A stretch of 64,000 nt of DNA from Planctomycetota bacterium (GCA_002862085.1 PKCK01000047.1:168576-232575); one strand, 5' to 3'. Counted from the stretch's first letter, positions 8,881 to 17,117 are shown. The notes: a model not told the origin generated them from the letters alone. Numbers and translations: made by a program.

Positions 8881-9411
8881 ATGGCTGACGACTCCCGCGC
8901 TGCGCTGACCCGGACGCTCGTCCGCCTGATCCTCTTCGCCGCCGTCCTGACCGCGCCGGTCTATCTCTTCGGCGAGGGGTTCGAGGCGGAGTACATCGGG
9001 CGGGTGGCCCTCTCGAACGGCGTCTGCGCGCTCCTCTGCATGGGGCTGCTGCGCCTGCTCGCGAGCGGGCGGCACGAGCTGGCGGGTTCTCTCCTGGTGA
9101 TGGGCCTGATGGGCCTGGTGGGCGGACTCGCGTGGTTCAACGGTGAGCGCGTCCACGTCAACGTCGTGAACTTCGTGCTCGTGGCGGTGCTCGCGGGCGC
9201 CATCGGCTCGCGCCTGCTGCTGACGCTGGTCGCTGGGCTCTCGGCGGTCGAGATGTGCGCGATCGCCTGGACACGGCCCTTCGCCGAGGCCGGGAAGGAC
9301 CTCGGGGAGGCGCGCTTCGAGGCGATCGTGCAGTTCCTGCCGACCTACCTCGTCGTGGTGACGGTTCTATGGCTCAGGGCACAGCGCTCGGGCCCGGTGC
9401 GAGGCGAGTGA
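8881..9411 (+). CDS. Multipass integral membrane protein, function unknown
   Basis: 176 residues from ATG 8881. Five to six hydrophobic segments: LVRLILFAAVLTAPVYLFG, then VALSNGVCALLCMGLLRLL, LAGSLLVMGLMGLVGGLAWF, NVVNFVLVAVLAGAIGSRLL, LVAGLSAVEMCAIAW and FLPTYLVVVTVLWL. The pattern resembles the membrane input domain that precedes sensor kinases or diguanylate cyclases, but here no output domain follows: the frame stops 16 bases before a convergent gene. It may be a stand-alone sensor or a truncated receptor. I do not recognise a named family. Confidence 0.65.
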   Translation: MADDSRAALTRTLVRLILFAAVLTAPVYLFGEGFEAEYIGRVALSNGVCALLCMGLLRLLASGRHELAGSLLVMGLMGLVGGLAWFNGERVHVNVVNFVLVAVLAGAIGSRLLLTLVAGLSAVEMCAIAWTRPFAEAGKDLGEARFEAIVQFLPTYLVVVTVLWLRAQRSGPVRGE

Positions 9412-9427
9412 GCGGCGCTCGTGCCGC

Positions 9428-10903
9428 TCAGGCGGCGGCGCGGCCCGAGACGAGGCACCACTCCGGCAGCCGACGCTCCGCGAGCAGGCCGGCGAGCCGC
9501 ACGCAGAGCGCGAGGCGTACGCGCCGCAGGCGCACGGACTCGATCAGAGGCGCGGGGCGGAGGCGCTCGACCACCTCGCTCGTGACGCCCATCTGGAGGA
9601 CGTGCAGCGAGACGAGGCGAAGGACGTCCTCGCCATCGATCCCGAGCGCGCGCACGACGCGGCCGCCCGGTCCGGCGAAGAGGGACCGCAGCTCGTCGAA
9701 GACCTGCTCGCCGGGTATCTCGCTCGCGAGAGCGCCGGTCTGAACGTGGAAGTGGACGAGGTCGTGCAGCGCGGGCGCCCGGAGCTCCGAGTGCTCCCAG
9801 TCGAAGGCCCTGAGCCGGCCTTCGTGAACCGCCAGGTTCCAGGGGACGAAGTCGCCGTGGGCGGCATGGACCGGGAGCTTCGCGTCGTCGGTGGCGTCCG
9901 TGAGCGCGCTCGCGAGGGTCCGGTAGGCGTCGTGCCAGTCGGGGTCGAAGCCGGGGTCGAGGCCCTCGAGGCGGCGGACCGCGGCCTGGAAGGCGTCGAT
10001 CTCGCGGAGGGGCAGGTCGCGCCGGCCGGCGCCTGCGAGCTCCTCCAGCATGTTCGCGTGCAGGTTCGTGATACGCAGGCCGCCGTTCGGACCTTCGAGG
10101 AACTCCTGGGCCATCCAGCTCCTGCCGGCGCGCTCGCTCGCGGCGATCAGCTCGGGGGCGCGTCCGGGGCAGAGCTTCGACACGGCCTCGATCGCGCGGG
10201 TCTCGCGCTCGATGGCGTCGTCGCTGCGCTGGTTGAAGCCGATCTTGAGGATCGCGCGAGCTGCGCCTCGTCTGTCCTGCGCGCGGACGATGATCTTCTG
10301 GTTGCGGTCGGGCGCGCTGGCGATCACGGCGACGGATCCCTCCACCGGGAGGACGGTGAGATCGTCGCGTCCGTCGCGGGACCCTCCCTTGGTCCAGATG
10401 GTGAGCTCCTTCCTGTCGTTCCGCCCCGTCAGTCCGAAGGGGGTCAGGAGCCCCAGGCCTTCGAGCAGGCCGGGCCGCGTCCGGCCGCCGCGGCCGAGCA
10501 GGGCGGCGCCGCCGCGGAACGCCGCCCGGTCGGCCGTGGGGAGGAGGGTCGCCACTCCTCCGGGGCCGAGGAAGACGACGAAGCGCTCGGCGCTGCCGCC
10601 GCGCTCGAGCGCGGCGGCGAGTTCGTCGAGGTCGACGCGCCCGCGCTGGCGCAGGCCGCCCTGGAGGATCACCCGTCCGCCCTCGGGTAGCTCCGCCCAG
10701 CCGCGTGCGAGGCGCTGCACTGCGCGGAGCTCGCTGGTGTCGGCGAAGAGGACGGGGGCTGGGCCGCCGCGGAGCACCGGGTACCACGAGTCGATCCCGT
10801 GAGGGATCGAGTCACGGAAACGCGCGGGGTCGAGACCGTCAGCGGTCGCTGCGCCCGGCCTGCCCTCGCGCGAGGGGGTGCTGTTGGACTCGCTGCGGGG
10901 CAT
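9428..10903 (-). CDS. Aminoglycoside-phosphotransferase-fold kinase with extra N-terminal domain
   Basis: 491 residues from ATG 10903. The C-terminal half carries the APH/choline-kinase signature: HGDFVPWNLAVHEG at about 349 (catalytic-loop Asp and metal-binding Asn) and FDWEHSE at about 370 (metal-binding Asp). An N-lobe lysine candidate is in ARAILKIGF near 220. The first 200 residues are unusual for the family and contain SIPHGIDSWYPVLRG and FVVFLGPGGVATLLPTADR, resembling a methyltransferase-like or binding domain, not a kinase. The substrate could be a small molecule or a sugar; antibiotic resistance should not be assumed. The gene is convergent with the upstream membrane protein. Confidence 0.75.
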   Translation of the reverse strand: MPRSESNSTPSREGRPGAATADGLDPARFRDSIPHGIDSWYPVLRGGPAPVLFADTSELRAVQRLARGWAELPEGGRVILQGGLRQRGRVDLDELAAALERGGSAERFVVFLGPGGVATLLPTADRAAFRGGAALLGRGGRTRPGLLEGLGLLTPFGLTGRNDRKELTIWTKGGSRDGRDDLTVLPVEGSVAVIASAPDRNQKIIVRAQDRRGAARAILKIGFNQRSDDAIERETRAIEAVSKLCPGRAPELIAASERAGRSWMAQEFLEGPNGGLRITNLHANMLEELAGAGRRDLPLREIDAFQAAVRRLEGLDPGFDPDWHDAYRTLASALTDATDDAKLPVHAAHGDFVPWNLAVHEGRLRAFDWEHSELRAPALHDLVHFHVQTGALASEIPGEQVFDELRSLFAGPGGRVVRALGIDGEDVLRLVSLHVLQMGVTSEVVERLRPAPLIESVRLRRVRLALCVRLAGLLAERRLPEWCLVSGRAAA

Positions 10904-11063
10904 CGAAGACGAGCGCCGCGGCGGGCGCGCATCTCGTTGATCGACCTCGTCGCCCCGCCCCTTGAGCCGGTAGGCGGCCGATCCGGAGCGGCTGCGCGGC
11001 GGCGCGTGGCCGGCCCCCGCGAGGAGTGCGCGCGGCCGGCTCTCGTCTCCTATCGAGCGCGGC

Positions 11064-11087
11064 GGGGCCGCGCTGATGCGCGGCCCC
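11064..11087 (-). terminator. Perfect 9-bp hairpin downstream of the candidate selenoprotein gene
   Basis: GGGGCCGCG, a six-base loop, then CGCGGCCCC. It lies about 30 bases past the stop of the ArsC-like gene on the minus strand. No U-rich tract follows, so intrinsic termination is uncertain; it may instead protect a 3' end. Confidence 0.4.
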
Positions 11088-11116
11088 CGGAGGGATCAAC
11101 GGCCCCAGCTGAGGGA

Positions 11117-11464
11117 TCACCCGAAAGCCGCCCCGTAGCCCTCCTCGTTGAAGCCCACGAGCCAGGTCTTGCCGACCTTCGCGGTGGGGGCTCGGAGGTT
11201 CCCGGTCGGCCCGAGCGCGACGGACGCGAGCGCCGCCGTGTCCTCCGCGTTCCCGAGATCGAGCTCGGTGATCTTCTTGCCCTTCATGGCGACGACCTTG
11301 CGGGCGCCGTCGAAGAGGGCCTCGAGGTCGTCCTCGCCGTAACGCTCCTTGGTCGCGTTGACCGTCTCACGGACGGTGACCCCGGCGCCTTCGAGGAAGG
11401 CGTCCGAGCGCTTGCAAGAGGTTCAGCCCTTGCGGTGGTAGTACCAGTCGATTCGTTTCGCCAT
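11117..11464 (-). CDS. Candidate selenoprotein: ArsC/Spx-like thioredoxin-fold protein with in-frame UGA (U-x-x-C)
   Basis: Minus strand, ATG 11464 to TGA 11117-11119, 115 residues if the TGA at 11423-11425 is read as selenocysteine (residue 14). The N-terminus reads MAKRIDWYYHRKG, then UGA, then TSCKRSDAFLEGAGV, so UGA occupies the first position of a C-x-x-C redox motif (U14, C17). Downstream the frame keeps strong coding character for 101 more codons and ends in LGPTGNLRAPTAKVG and TWLVGFNEEGY, which matches the RAPT and VGF features of the ArsC-family C-terminus. Total length equals that family's usual 110-120 residues. Conventional translation would stop after 13 codons. Role: probably a thiol/selenol oxidoreductase; arsenate is only one possible substrate. 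dgt lies 78 bases upstream on the same strand. Alternatives are a nonsense mutation or a base-call error (TGC to TGA). Confidence 0.75.
11384..11405 (-). promoter_or_regulatory. Stem-loop downstream of the in-frame UGA (possible bacterial SECIS)
   Basis: Starting 18 bases after the UGA on the minus strand: GG, bulged A, CGCCTTC, loop CTC, GAAGGCG, CC. This gives nine base pairs with one bulge, at the distance expected for a bacterial SECIS element. However, the loop lacks the G (commonly GU) that SelB recognises in the Escherichia coli fdhF element, so this is suggestive only. It also lies in coding sequence, where stems arise easily at high GC. Confidence 0.35.
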
Positions 11465-11542
11465 GGCCGGATGTTCGCACACCGCGACCGCGAGGTTGCA
11501 CGAGGAATCGATGCCGCGGGGAGCGTCGCCCCGCCGCGCGCG

Positions 11543-12748
11543 TCAGGGCCGTTCGAGAGGAGGGACTGAGCCCACGAGGCGGTCGTACTCCTGGACGGCG
11601 AAGCGATCGGTCATCCCCGCGAGGAAGTCACAGACGGCGCGCTCCAGTCCGACCTCGTCGCTCCAGCGGAGGTACCAGCCGGACATCTCCTCCGGGCGCG
11701 CGCGGTACGCCTCGAAGAGACCGCCGATGATCGCCTTCGCCCAGGTGCGGAAGCTCTGGAGGTAGGGGTGCCGGTAGAAGCGGCGGTAGAGGAACTTCTG
11801 GAGCTCCTGGACGAGGGGCTTCGTCTCGGCCGAGTGACCGCAGAGCATCGTGCCGTGCGCCCGGACGTCCGCGGCGGACTCGACGCCGGCGTCGACGACG
11901 TTCTGATGCGTCGCGCGCACGAGGTCGACGATGCAGATACCGATGACCTCGTTGCAGAGGCGGCCGATGCGCAGACGCGGGTCGTCGGGCGTCTCGCCCT
12001 CGCCCACCAGGAACCCGGGGTGACGGGCGGCGACGCGCTCGCGCGCCAGGCGCCACAGTGCGACCCCTTCCTCGAGGTCCGCTTCGGTGAACATGCGTGC
12101 GGCGAGGCCGTCTTCTATGTCGTGCTTGTTGTAGGCGGTGCTGTCCGCGAGGTCGACGACCTGTCCCTCCAGGAGCGGCTGGCTGGGCTTGGGCATGAAC
12201 TCGTCCGGCCAGTCCTCCTCGGTCTCGTGCTTGAGCAGGGACTCGCGCAGCTCGCGGGTGAGATTGAGCCCGGGGTGGTCCGGGCTACGGCGCTCGAGCT
12301 GGTCCACCACGCGCAGCACCTGTGCGTTGTGGCGGAACCCGCCGTAGGGATGCATGAGCTCGTTGAGCGCCCACTCGCCGCGGTGGCCGAAGGGAGGATG
12401 GCCGATGTCGTGCGCGAGACTGAGCGCCTCGCACAGCGGCTCGTTGAGGCGCAGCACGCCGCCGACGCTGCGGGCGACCTGGCACACCTCCAGCGAATGG
12501 CTCAGGCGTGTGCGGTGGTGATCGCCCTCGTCGTTGAGGAAGACCTGGGTCTTGTACTGGAGCCGCCGGAAGGCGGTCGCGTGGGTGATGCGATCACGGT
12601 CCCGCTCGAACAGCGTGCGGTGCAGGTCCGGCGCCTCTTCGAAGCGCCGTCCGAGGGAGTCGACGCTCTTCATCGCGTACGGCGCGAGCTGAGCGGCCTC
12701 GCGGGCCTCACGCGTCTCGCGTCGGCAGGCGTCGGTGGGGGAGCTCAT
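11543..12748 (-). CDS. dgt: Deoxyguanosinetriphosphate triphosphohydrolase-like protein (HD domain)
   Basis: 401 residues from ATG 12748. HD-superfamily hydrolase that removes tripolyphosphate from dNTPs and so controls the deoxynucleotide pool. The N-terminal signature FERDRDRITHATAFRRLQYK is followed by TRLSHSLEVCQVAR and AHDIGHPPFGHRGEWALN, giving the metal-binding His, His-Asp and later Asp (VDLADSTAYNKHDIED). The C-terminal block SFRTWAKAIIGGLFEAY and LAGMTDRFAVQEYDRL is also typical. Length fits the shorter dNTPase class. The candidate selenoprotein follows 78 bases downstream and may be co-transcribed. Confidence 0.92.
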   Translation of the reverse strand: MSSPTDACRRETREAREAAQLAPYAMKSVDSLGRRFEEAPDLHRTLFERDRDRITHATAFRRLQYKTQVFLNDEGDHHRTRLSHSLEVCQVARSVGGVLRLNEPLCEALSLAHDIGHPPFGHRGEWALNELMHPYGGFRHNAQVLRVVDQLERRSPDHPGLNLTRELRESLLKHETEEDWPDEFMPKPSQPLLEGQVVDLADSTAYNKHDIEDGLAARMFTEADLEEGVALWRLARERVAARHPGFLVGEGETPDDPRLRIGRLCNEVIGICIVDLVRATHQNVVDAGVESAADVRAHGTMLCGHSAETKPLVQELQKFLYRRFYRHPYLQSFRTWAKAIIGGLFEAYRARPEEMSGWYLRWSDEVGLERAVCDFLAGMTDRFAVQEYDRLVGSVPPLERP

Positions 12749-13017
12749 GGCTTTCTTCGAGGTCGCGGCGCGCGGCCGCCACTCCGGTCGCGGGTTCTAC
12801 ACGGACGGGGCCCGCGAGGATGACACCCGAAGCGAGGAACTCCCATCAGTCCGCCCGCATGGACCTGCGAGACCCGTCGAAGCGCCCGCGAGGGACGCCC
12901 TTCCCGTCGCAGGGCGACGCGCTCCCCATGCCGACGTTCGAGACCCGGGACGGTGGGGCCTGCCGGACCACGCGCTCCGCCGAGCTGCAGCGCGGGTCAG
13001 GCGCTATCGTCTCCGCC

Positions 13018-13776
13018 ATGACGAGCGCGCCCTGGTACGTGGAGGCCTTCCGCAGCGACTATCGCGAGGTCTACGCTCACCGGAACCTCACGGCGGCCCG
13101 TGAGGAGGTGCGCTGGTTGACGGAGGATGTCCTCTCGGGGACGCGGGGCGTCGTCCTCGACGACTGCTGCGGTTTCGGGCGCCACAGCGTCGCGATGTCG
13201 GAGCGCGGCCTCGACGTCGTGGGGATCGACCTGTCCTTCGACCTCCTGCGCAGCGCGCGTGAGCTCGAGGGGGAGAGCGATGCGGCCGCGCTGCTGCGGG
13301 GGCGCCTCGCCCAGGCGGACATGCGCGCGCTCCCCTTCGCCGACGGCGCCTTCGGGGCGGTCGTCAACCTGTTCACTTCGTTCGGATACCTCGGCGACGA
13401 GGGGGACGCGCAGGCGCTGGCCGAGATGGCGCGGGTTCTCGCGCCCGGCGGGACGCTGGTCATGGACCTGATGAACCCCGCTGCGATCCGCCGCGGGCTC
13501 GTCCCGAGCTCGCGGGAGGAGAGGGACGGAATGGTGCTGGAGGCGGAGCGCCGGCTCGAGAACGGCGGCCGGCGGGTGGTCAAGGAGGTGCGCCTCACGA
13601 CGGCCGACGGAGCCGAGCGATCCTGGCGAGAGGAGGTGCGTATGTTCGAGCCCGATGAGCTGGACGAGCGCCTCCTCGCCCTGGGGCTCCGGGTGGAACG
13701 GCGGGCGGGGGATTTCTCCGGGGAGAGGTTCGATCCTGCCGAGGCGGCGCGGCAGATCGTCGTAGCGCGGGCCTGA
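13018..13776 (+). CDS. Class I SAM-dependent methyltransferase
   Basis: 252 residues from ATG 13018. The SAM-binding fold begins with motif I as VVLDDCCGFGRHSVAMSERG (about residues 44-63), where the usual Gly-x-Gly is Cys-Gly-Phe-Gly, then DVVGIDLSFDLL (motif II acidic residue). GAVVNLFTSFGYLGDEGD and LAPGGTLVMDLMNPAAIR give motifs IV and V. Methyl acceptor unknown; the look is that of small-molecule methyltransferases. Longer upstream readings are Arg-rich and lack a good start. It is divergent from dgt across about 270 bases and is followed by an acyl-CoA dehydrogenase. Confidence 0.82.
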   Translation: MTSAPWYVEAFRSDYREVYAHRNLTAAREEVRWLTEDVLSGTRGVVLDDCCGFGRHSVAMSERGLDVVGIDLSFDLLRSARELEGESDAAALLRGRLAQADMRALPFADGAFGAVVNLFTSFGYLGDEGDAQALAEMARVLAPGGTLVMDLMNPAAIRRGLVPSSREERDGMVLEAERRLENGGRRVVKEVRLTTADGAERSWREEVRMFEPDELDERLLALGLRVERRAGDFSGERFDPAEAARQIVVARA

Positions 13777-13932
13777 GTGCCGGCTGCGCCGTCCCTCGAG
13801 CAGGAGGGCTGCCGGGGCAGGATCCCTCGCGCCGGGGTCTTCCGCGCGAGCATGGCGGTAGACTCCCCGCGGAACGACCTGCGCCAGCGCCCGGACCGCG
13901 GCGCGATCCCGCGCGCCGACCCGACAACTCCC

Positions 13933-15174
13933 ATGCAGAAGAACATCGCCTTCAGCGAGAAGGCCCTGGAGCTCCAGGCCATCGCCCGAAAGATCGCCGA
14001 CGAGGTCGTGCGCCCCGGTGCCGCCCACGCGGACAAGCACTCGGAATACAACATGAAGGCCGCTCGCGCCGTCGCGGACGCCGGTCTCTTCCGGGCCTGG
14101 ATCCCCGAGGCCTACGGGGGGCTCGACGCGGGCGTGCTGGCCCTCGCGCTCGTCGCCGAGGAACTCGCGAAGGCAGACTCCGGCTTCGGCGTCGCCTATG
14201 CGGTCAACGCGCTCGGGTCCTTCCCGATCCTGCTCGGCGGCACCGACGAGCAGAAGCAGAAGTGGATGCCGAAGATCGCCGCGGGAGAGACCTTCGTCGC
14301 CTTCTGCCTCTCCGAGAAGTTCGCCGGCTCCGATGCGAGCGGACTCGGCGTGCGGGCGGTGCGCGACGGAGATCACTACGTCATCAACGGCGAGAAGAAG
14401 TGGACGACGAACGGCGGTGTCGCGGACGTCTACTCGGTCTTCGCCGTCACGGATCCGAGCTCCAAGTCCCGCCGGATCAGCGCTTTCATCGTCGAGAAGG
14501 GCACGCCTGGATTCACGATCGAGAAGGTCGAGGACAAGATGGGGATCCGCGGTGTCCCGGTCGTGGAGACCCACTTCAAGGACGTCCGCGTCCCGGTGGA
14601 GAACCTCATCGGCGGCCGCGAGGGCATGGGCTTCAAGCATGCCATGATGACCCTCGACCACGCGCGGCCGGGCGTCGCGGCCCAGGCGGTCGGTGCGTCC
14701 CAGGGGGCGCTGGACCTCGCGAACGCGTATGCGAACCGCCGCGTCCAGTTCAAGGTGCCGATCAGCCAGCACCAGATGGTCCAGCAGATGCTCGCCGACA
14801 TGGCCATGAAGACCGAGGCGGCGCGGCAGCTCACCTACGCATCCGCCGCGGCGATCGATGCGGAGGGCCCGAGCCCGGCCAACTCGAAGATGGCCGCCAT
14901 GGCGAAGTGCTTCGCCTCGGACGTCGCCATGGAGGTCGCCACCGATGCGGTGCAGGTCTTCGGGGGATACGGGTTCATGGAGGACTACCCGATCGCCAAG
15001 TTCTTCCGCGACGCGAAGATCCTCCAGATCTACGAAGGCACGAATCAGATCCAGAGGATCGTGATCGCGCGTCATCTCATCCGGGAGTCGAACGACCTGG
15101 AGCACCTCCAGGAGTTCATCCCGACCGAGGAGCAGCAGAGCTACAACGCGCCCTCGATGAACCCCGAGGGCTGA
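13933..15174 (+). CDS. Acyl-CoA dehydrogenase
   Basis: 413 residues from ATG 13933 (MQKNIAFSEKALELQAIARK), the standard N-terminus for the family. FAD enzyme that introduces a trans-2 double bond into acyl-CoA and passes electrons to ETF. Visible blocks: AFCLSEKFAGSDASGL with GEKKWTTNGGVADVY (flavin site), ALDLANAYANRRVQF with ISQHQMVQQMLADM (C-terminal helices), ATDAVQVFGGYGFMEDYP, and YEGTNQIQRIVIARHLI at about 367, whose Glu is the catalytic base in short- and medium-chain members. It lies 156 bases after the methyltransferase and is followed by a strong hairpin. Confidence 0.93.
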   Translation: MQKNIAFSEKALELQAIARKIADEVVRPGAAHADKHSEYNMKAARAVADAGLFRAWIPEAYGGLDAGVLALALVAEELAKADSGFGVAYAVNALGSFPILLGGTDEQKQKWMPKIAAGETFVAFCLSEKFAGSDASGLGVRAVRDGDHYVINGEKKWTTNGGVADVYSVFAVTDPSSKSRRISAFIVEKGTPGFTIEKVEDKMGIRGVPVVETHFKDVRVPVENLIGGREGMGFKHAMMTLDHARPGVAAQAVGASQGALDLANAYANRRVQFKVPISQHQMVQQMLADMAMKTEAARQLTYASAAAIDAEGPSPANSKMAAMAKCFASDVAMEVATDAVQVFGGYGFMEDYPIAKFFRDAKILQIYEGTNQIQRIVIARHLIRESNDLEHLQEFIPTEEQQSYNAPSMNPEG

Positions 15175-15220
15175 GCGAGGCTCGAAGACCCGACGCGCGG
15201 CAGCGCGTCCTCCGTGACAA

Positions 15221-15254
15221 GGAGCCCCGCTGCGCCGCGCCGCAGCGGGGCTCC
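15221..15254 (+). terminator. Strong hairpin terminator after the acyl-CoA dehydrogenase gene
   Basis: Perfect 14-bp inverted repeat: GGAGCCCCGCTGCG, six-base loop, CGCAGCGGGGCTCC, followed by CGGGTTTCG with only a short T run. It starts 47 bases after the stop codon. Confidence 0.7.
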
Positions 15255-15829
15255 CGGGTTTCGCGGGATGCTCGCTGCGGCCCTCCTCGCCGAGACTCGT
15301 TCTCGCGAGGAGCCGTTCTGGCAGTGAGGGGCGGCGGACTGCCATCGCGGCGGTGCCGCGGAACGAGTGAGGGCACTCGTTGCATCGGAGTGACACGCAA
15401 GGCTTCCGTAGAGGTCGAAGCGATGCGACGTGGAGTGAGGTGCGCGTTCGCGGCAAATCGCTCCAGGGACAGGCTCGACATGAAACCGAACGTCTGCGGC
15501 GTGTTGACCACGGGAAGCTCTCGATCGCCTTCCGCGCGCTCTCGGCGGGCTCATAAGGCGGCCTGATCGGGGTCGTTACTCAAAGTTCATCCAATGCTCG
15601 GCGTCGCGGGCCGTATCGCGAGCGAACCCTTCAACGGAAAAGAGCGGGCCGATCGCAGGAACGCTCGTCTTCCGGCACGCCTCTCGCATAGGCCCTTCCC
15701 CTGCGGAGGGCGGCAGGCGCCGCAAGGTGTTCGCCGCCCATCCGACCAACGAGACGAAACCGAGCCGACCGGGCTCTGGTGAGGCCTTCACCCTCTTCAG
15801 CCGGCGACGGTTCGTCCACGGAGACGAAG
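15255..15829 (+). other. Long leader region upstream of the sigma factor gene
   Basis: About 575 bases without a convincing gene. The part from about 15410 to 15820 looks less GC-rich than its neighbours (for example CTCAAAGTTCATCCAATGC near 15580-15600), as expected for a promoter and leader. Short open frames exist on both strands, but none has a recognisable motif. No specific promoter boxes could be assigned. A long regulated leader before a sigma factor gene, or a small RNA, would be worth testing. Confidence 0.4.
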
Positions 15830-16987
15830 ATGACAGCAACCCGCAACGTCAAGACGCTCGCCGACCTCGATCGGCTCCTGGATCGCTACGCCGACGACCA
15901 CGAAGGGTTCACGGCGAAGGCGAAGCGTCGCGCCCAGGAATGGAACCGCCAGGGGATCGAACTCGAGCTCACCGATCCCTCGTCGTGGCGCGCGCCGCTC
16001 GCGTTGGATCCGGCCGCTCGCGTCGCCTCCATCGAGGAGCAGCTGCGTGCCGAGATCGAGACGATCACGATCATGGACCGCGTGGAGGAGGCCCAGCACG
16101 CCCGTCGCATCGAGTTCGCGCGACTGCGCCTCGAGCACGCGCTGTCGCGCGCCGGATTGGCATCCGAGGATCTCGACGGGCGCGTCACCTACGACCCGAC
16201 CACCTACCGTGACGTCTGCCCGGACTCCTGCGACCTGCCGGAGGACCTCTGCCGCCGCTGGGTCGAGCTGCATCACCTGCGGACCGAACTCGTCGAGCGC
16301 AACCTCTACCTCGCGATCATCAACGTCGAGCGCTACGCCCACCTCGGCGTGAGCCGTCTCGACCTGATCCAGGAGGGGTCCGCCGCGCTGTTCCGCGCGG
16401 TCGATGGCTTCGACTGGCGCCGCGGTCTGCTGTTCCGCACCTATGCGGTGCATTGGCTCAACCAGGCGTATCGCAGCTACCTCTACAACAACGGCCAGAC
16501 GGTCCGCGTCCCGGTCTACCTCCAGAAGGCGATGAAACACGTCCGCTCGGCCCAGGACAAGCTGGGTCCGGACGCGTCCGTCGCAGAGATCGCGGGGGCG
16601 GCTGATCTGGGGGAGCACCTCGTCGAGAGCGCGCTGGCCGCGTCTCGCTCGACGCTCTCGATCGACTCGCCCTTCAGCGCCGGGGACGACGCATCGGGCG
16701 GCCTCGCAGAGGTTCTGGGCCAGGCCGACGACACGGGCGTCTACTCCACGGACATGGAGGAGGTGACCCTGGAGGACGGGATCCAGGACGCGATGGGTCG
16801 ACTGAGCGAGCGCGAGCGGTACGTGATTGAAATGCGATTTGGTATAGGCCGCGAGCGCGAGTACACCCTCAGCGAGGTCGCCAAGGAGCTCGGAGTCAGC
16901 CTCGAGCGGGTCCGCCAGATCCAGGTGCGCGCGATCGCGAAGATGAAGACTCCGTGTCTTCGCAAGGCGATCGACCCGTTCCTGTAG
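15830..16987 (+). CDS. Sigma-70 family RNA polymerase sigma factor, divergent
   Basis: 385 residues from ATG 15830, preceded by GGAG six bases upstream. Region 2 is recognisable at about 150-230 (NLYLAIINVERYAHLG, DLIQEGSAALFRAVDGFDWR, FRTYAVHWLNQAYRSYLYNN, VRVPVYLQKAMKHV). Region 3 is at about 235-290, and region 4 at about 325-375 (LSERERYVIEMRFGI, TLSEVAKELGVSLERVRQIQ). The -10 recognition helix reads HWLNQAYRSYLYNN where primary sigmas have WWIRQAI-type sequence, and region 4.2 has Leu where primary sigmas have Arg584 (E. coli numbering). It therefore looks like an alternative group 2/3 factor with altered promoter choice. The N-terminal 140 residues are helical and unlike region 1.1. A clear terminator follows. 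Confidence 0.85.
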   Translation: MTATRNVKTLADLDRLLDRYADDHEGFTAKAKRRAQEWNRQGIELELTDPSSWRAPLALDPAARVASIEEQLRAEIETITIMDRVEEAQHARRIEFARLRLEHALSRAGLASEDLDGRVTYDPTTYRDVCPDSCDLPEDLCRRWVELHHLRTELVERNLYLAIINVERYAHLGVSRLDLIQEGSAALFRAVDGFDWRRGLLFRTYAVHWLNQAYRSYLYNNGQTVRVPVYLQKAMKHVRSAQDKLGPDASVAEIAGAADLGEHLVESALAASRSTLSIDSPFSAGDDASGGLAEVLGQADDTGVYSTDMEEVTLEDGIQDAMGRLSERERYVIEMRFGIGREREYTLSEVAKELGVSLERVRQIQVRAIAKMKTPCLRKAIDPFL

Positions 16988-17090
16988 ACGTACAGGATTC
17001 GCTGCATCCACCCGCGCGTCGCAGCGAACTACATGGTCCGTCCCTCTGGCAGGAGGGAAGGGAGATTCTCCGGGAAGGGAATCCTCACGA

Positions 17091-17117
17091 CCCTGGCTCC
17101 ACGCAGTGGAGCCAGGG
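17091..17117 (+). terminator. Intrinsic terminator after the sigma factor gene
   Basis: Perfect 12-bp stem CCCTGGCTCCAC, loop GCA, GTGGAGCCAGGG, then TCTCTTCTTGCC. The pyrimidine/T-rich tail makes it the best intrinsic terminator in the window. It is 103 bases past the stop codon. Confidence 0.85.

Noticed and set aside
10839..11120. Minus-strand frame of 93 codons between the APH-fold gene and the candidate selenoprotein gene
   Set aside because: Arg/Ala-rich with no motif; the hairpin at 11064-11087 lies in it.
11423..11425. Simple nonsense mutation in the ArsC-like gene
   Set aside because: Not excluded, but set below the selenocysteine reading: the only interruption falls exactly on the redox Cys position, and the rest of the frame is intact to a family-length stop.
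12997..15456. Minus-strand open frame of 819 codons opposite the methyltransferase and acyl-CoA dehydrogenase
   Set aside because: Antisense shadow of two well-supported genes, with no start context or motif.
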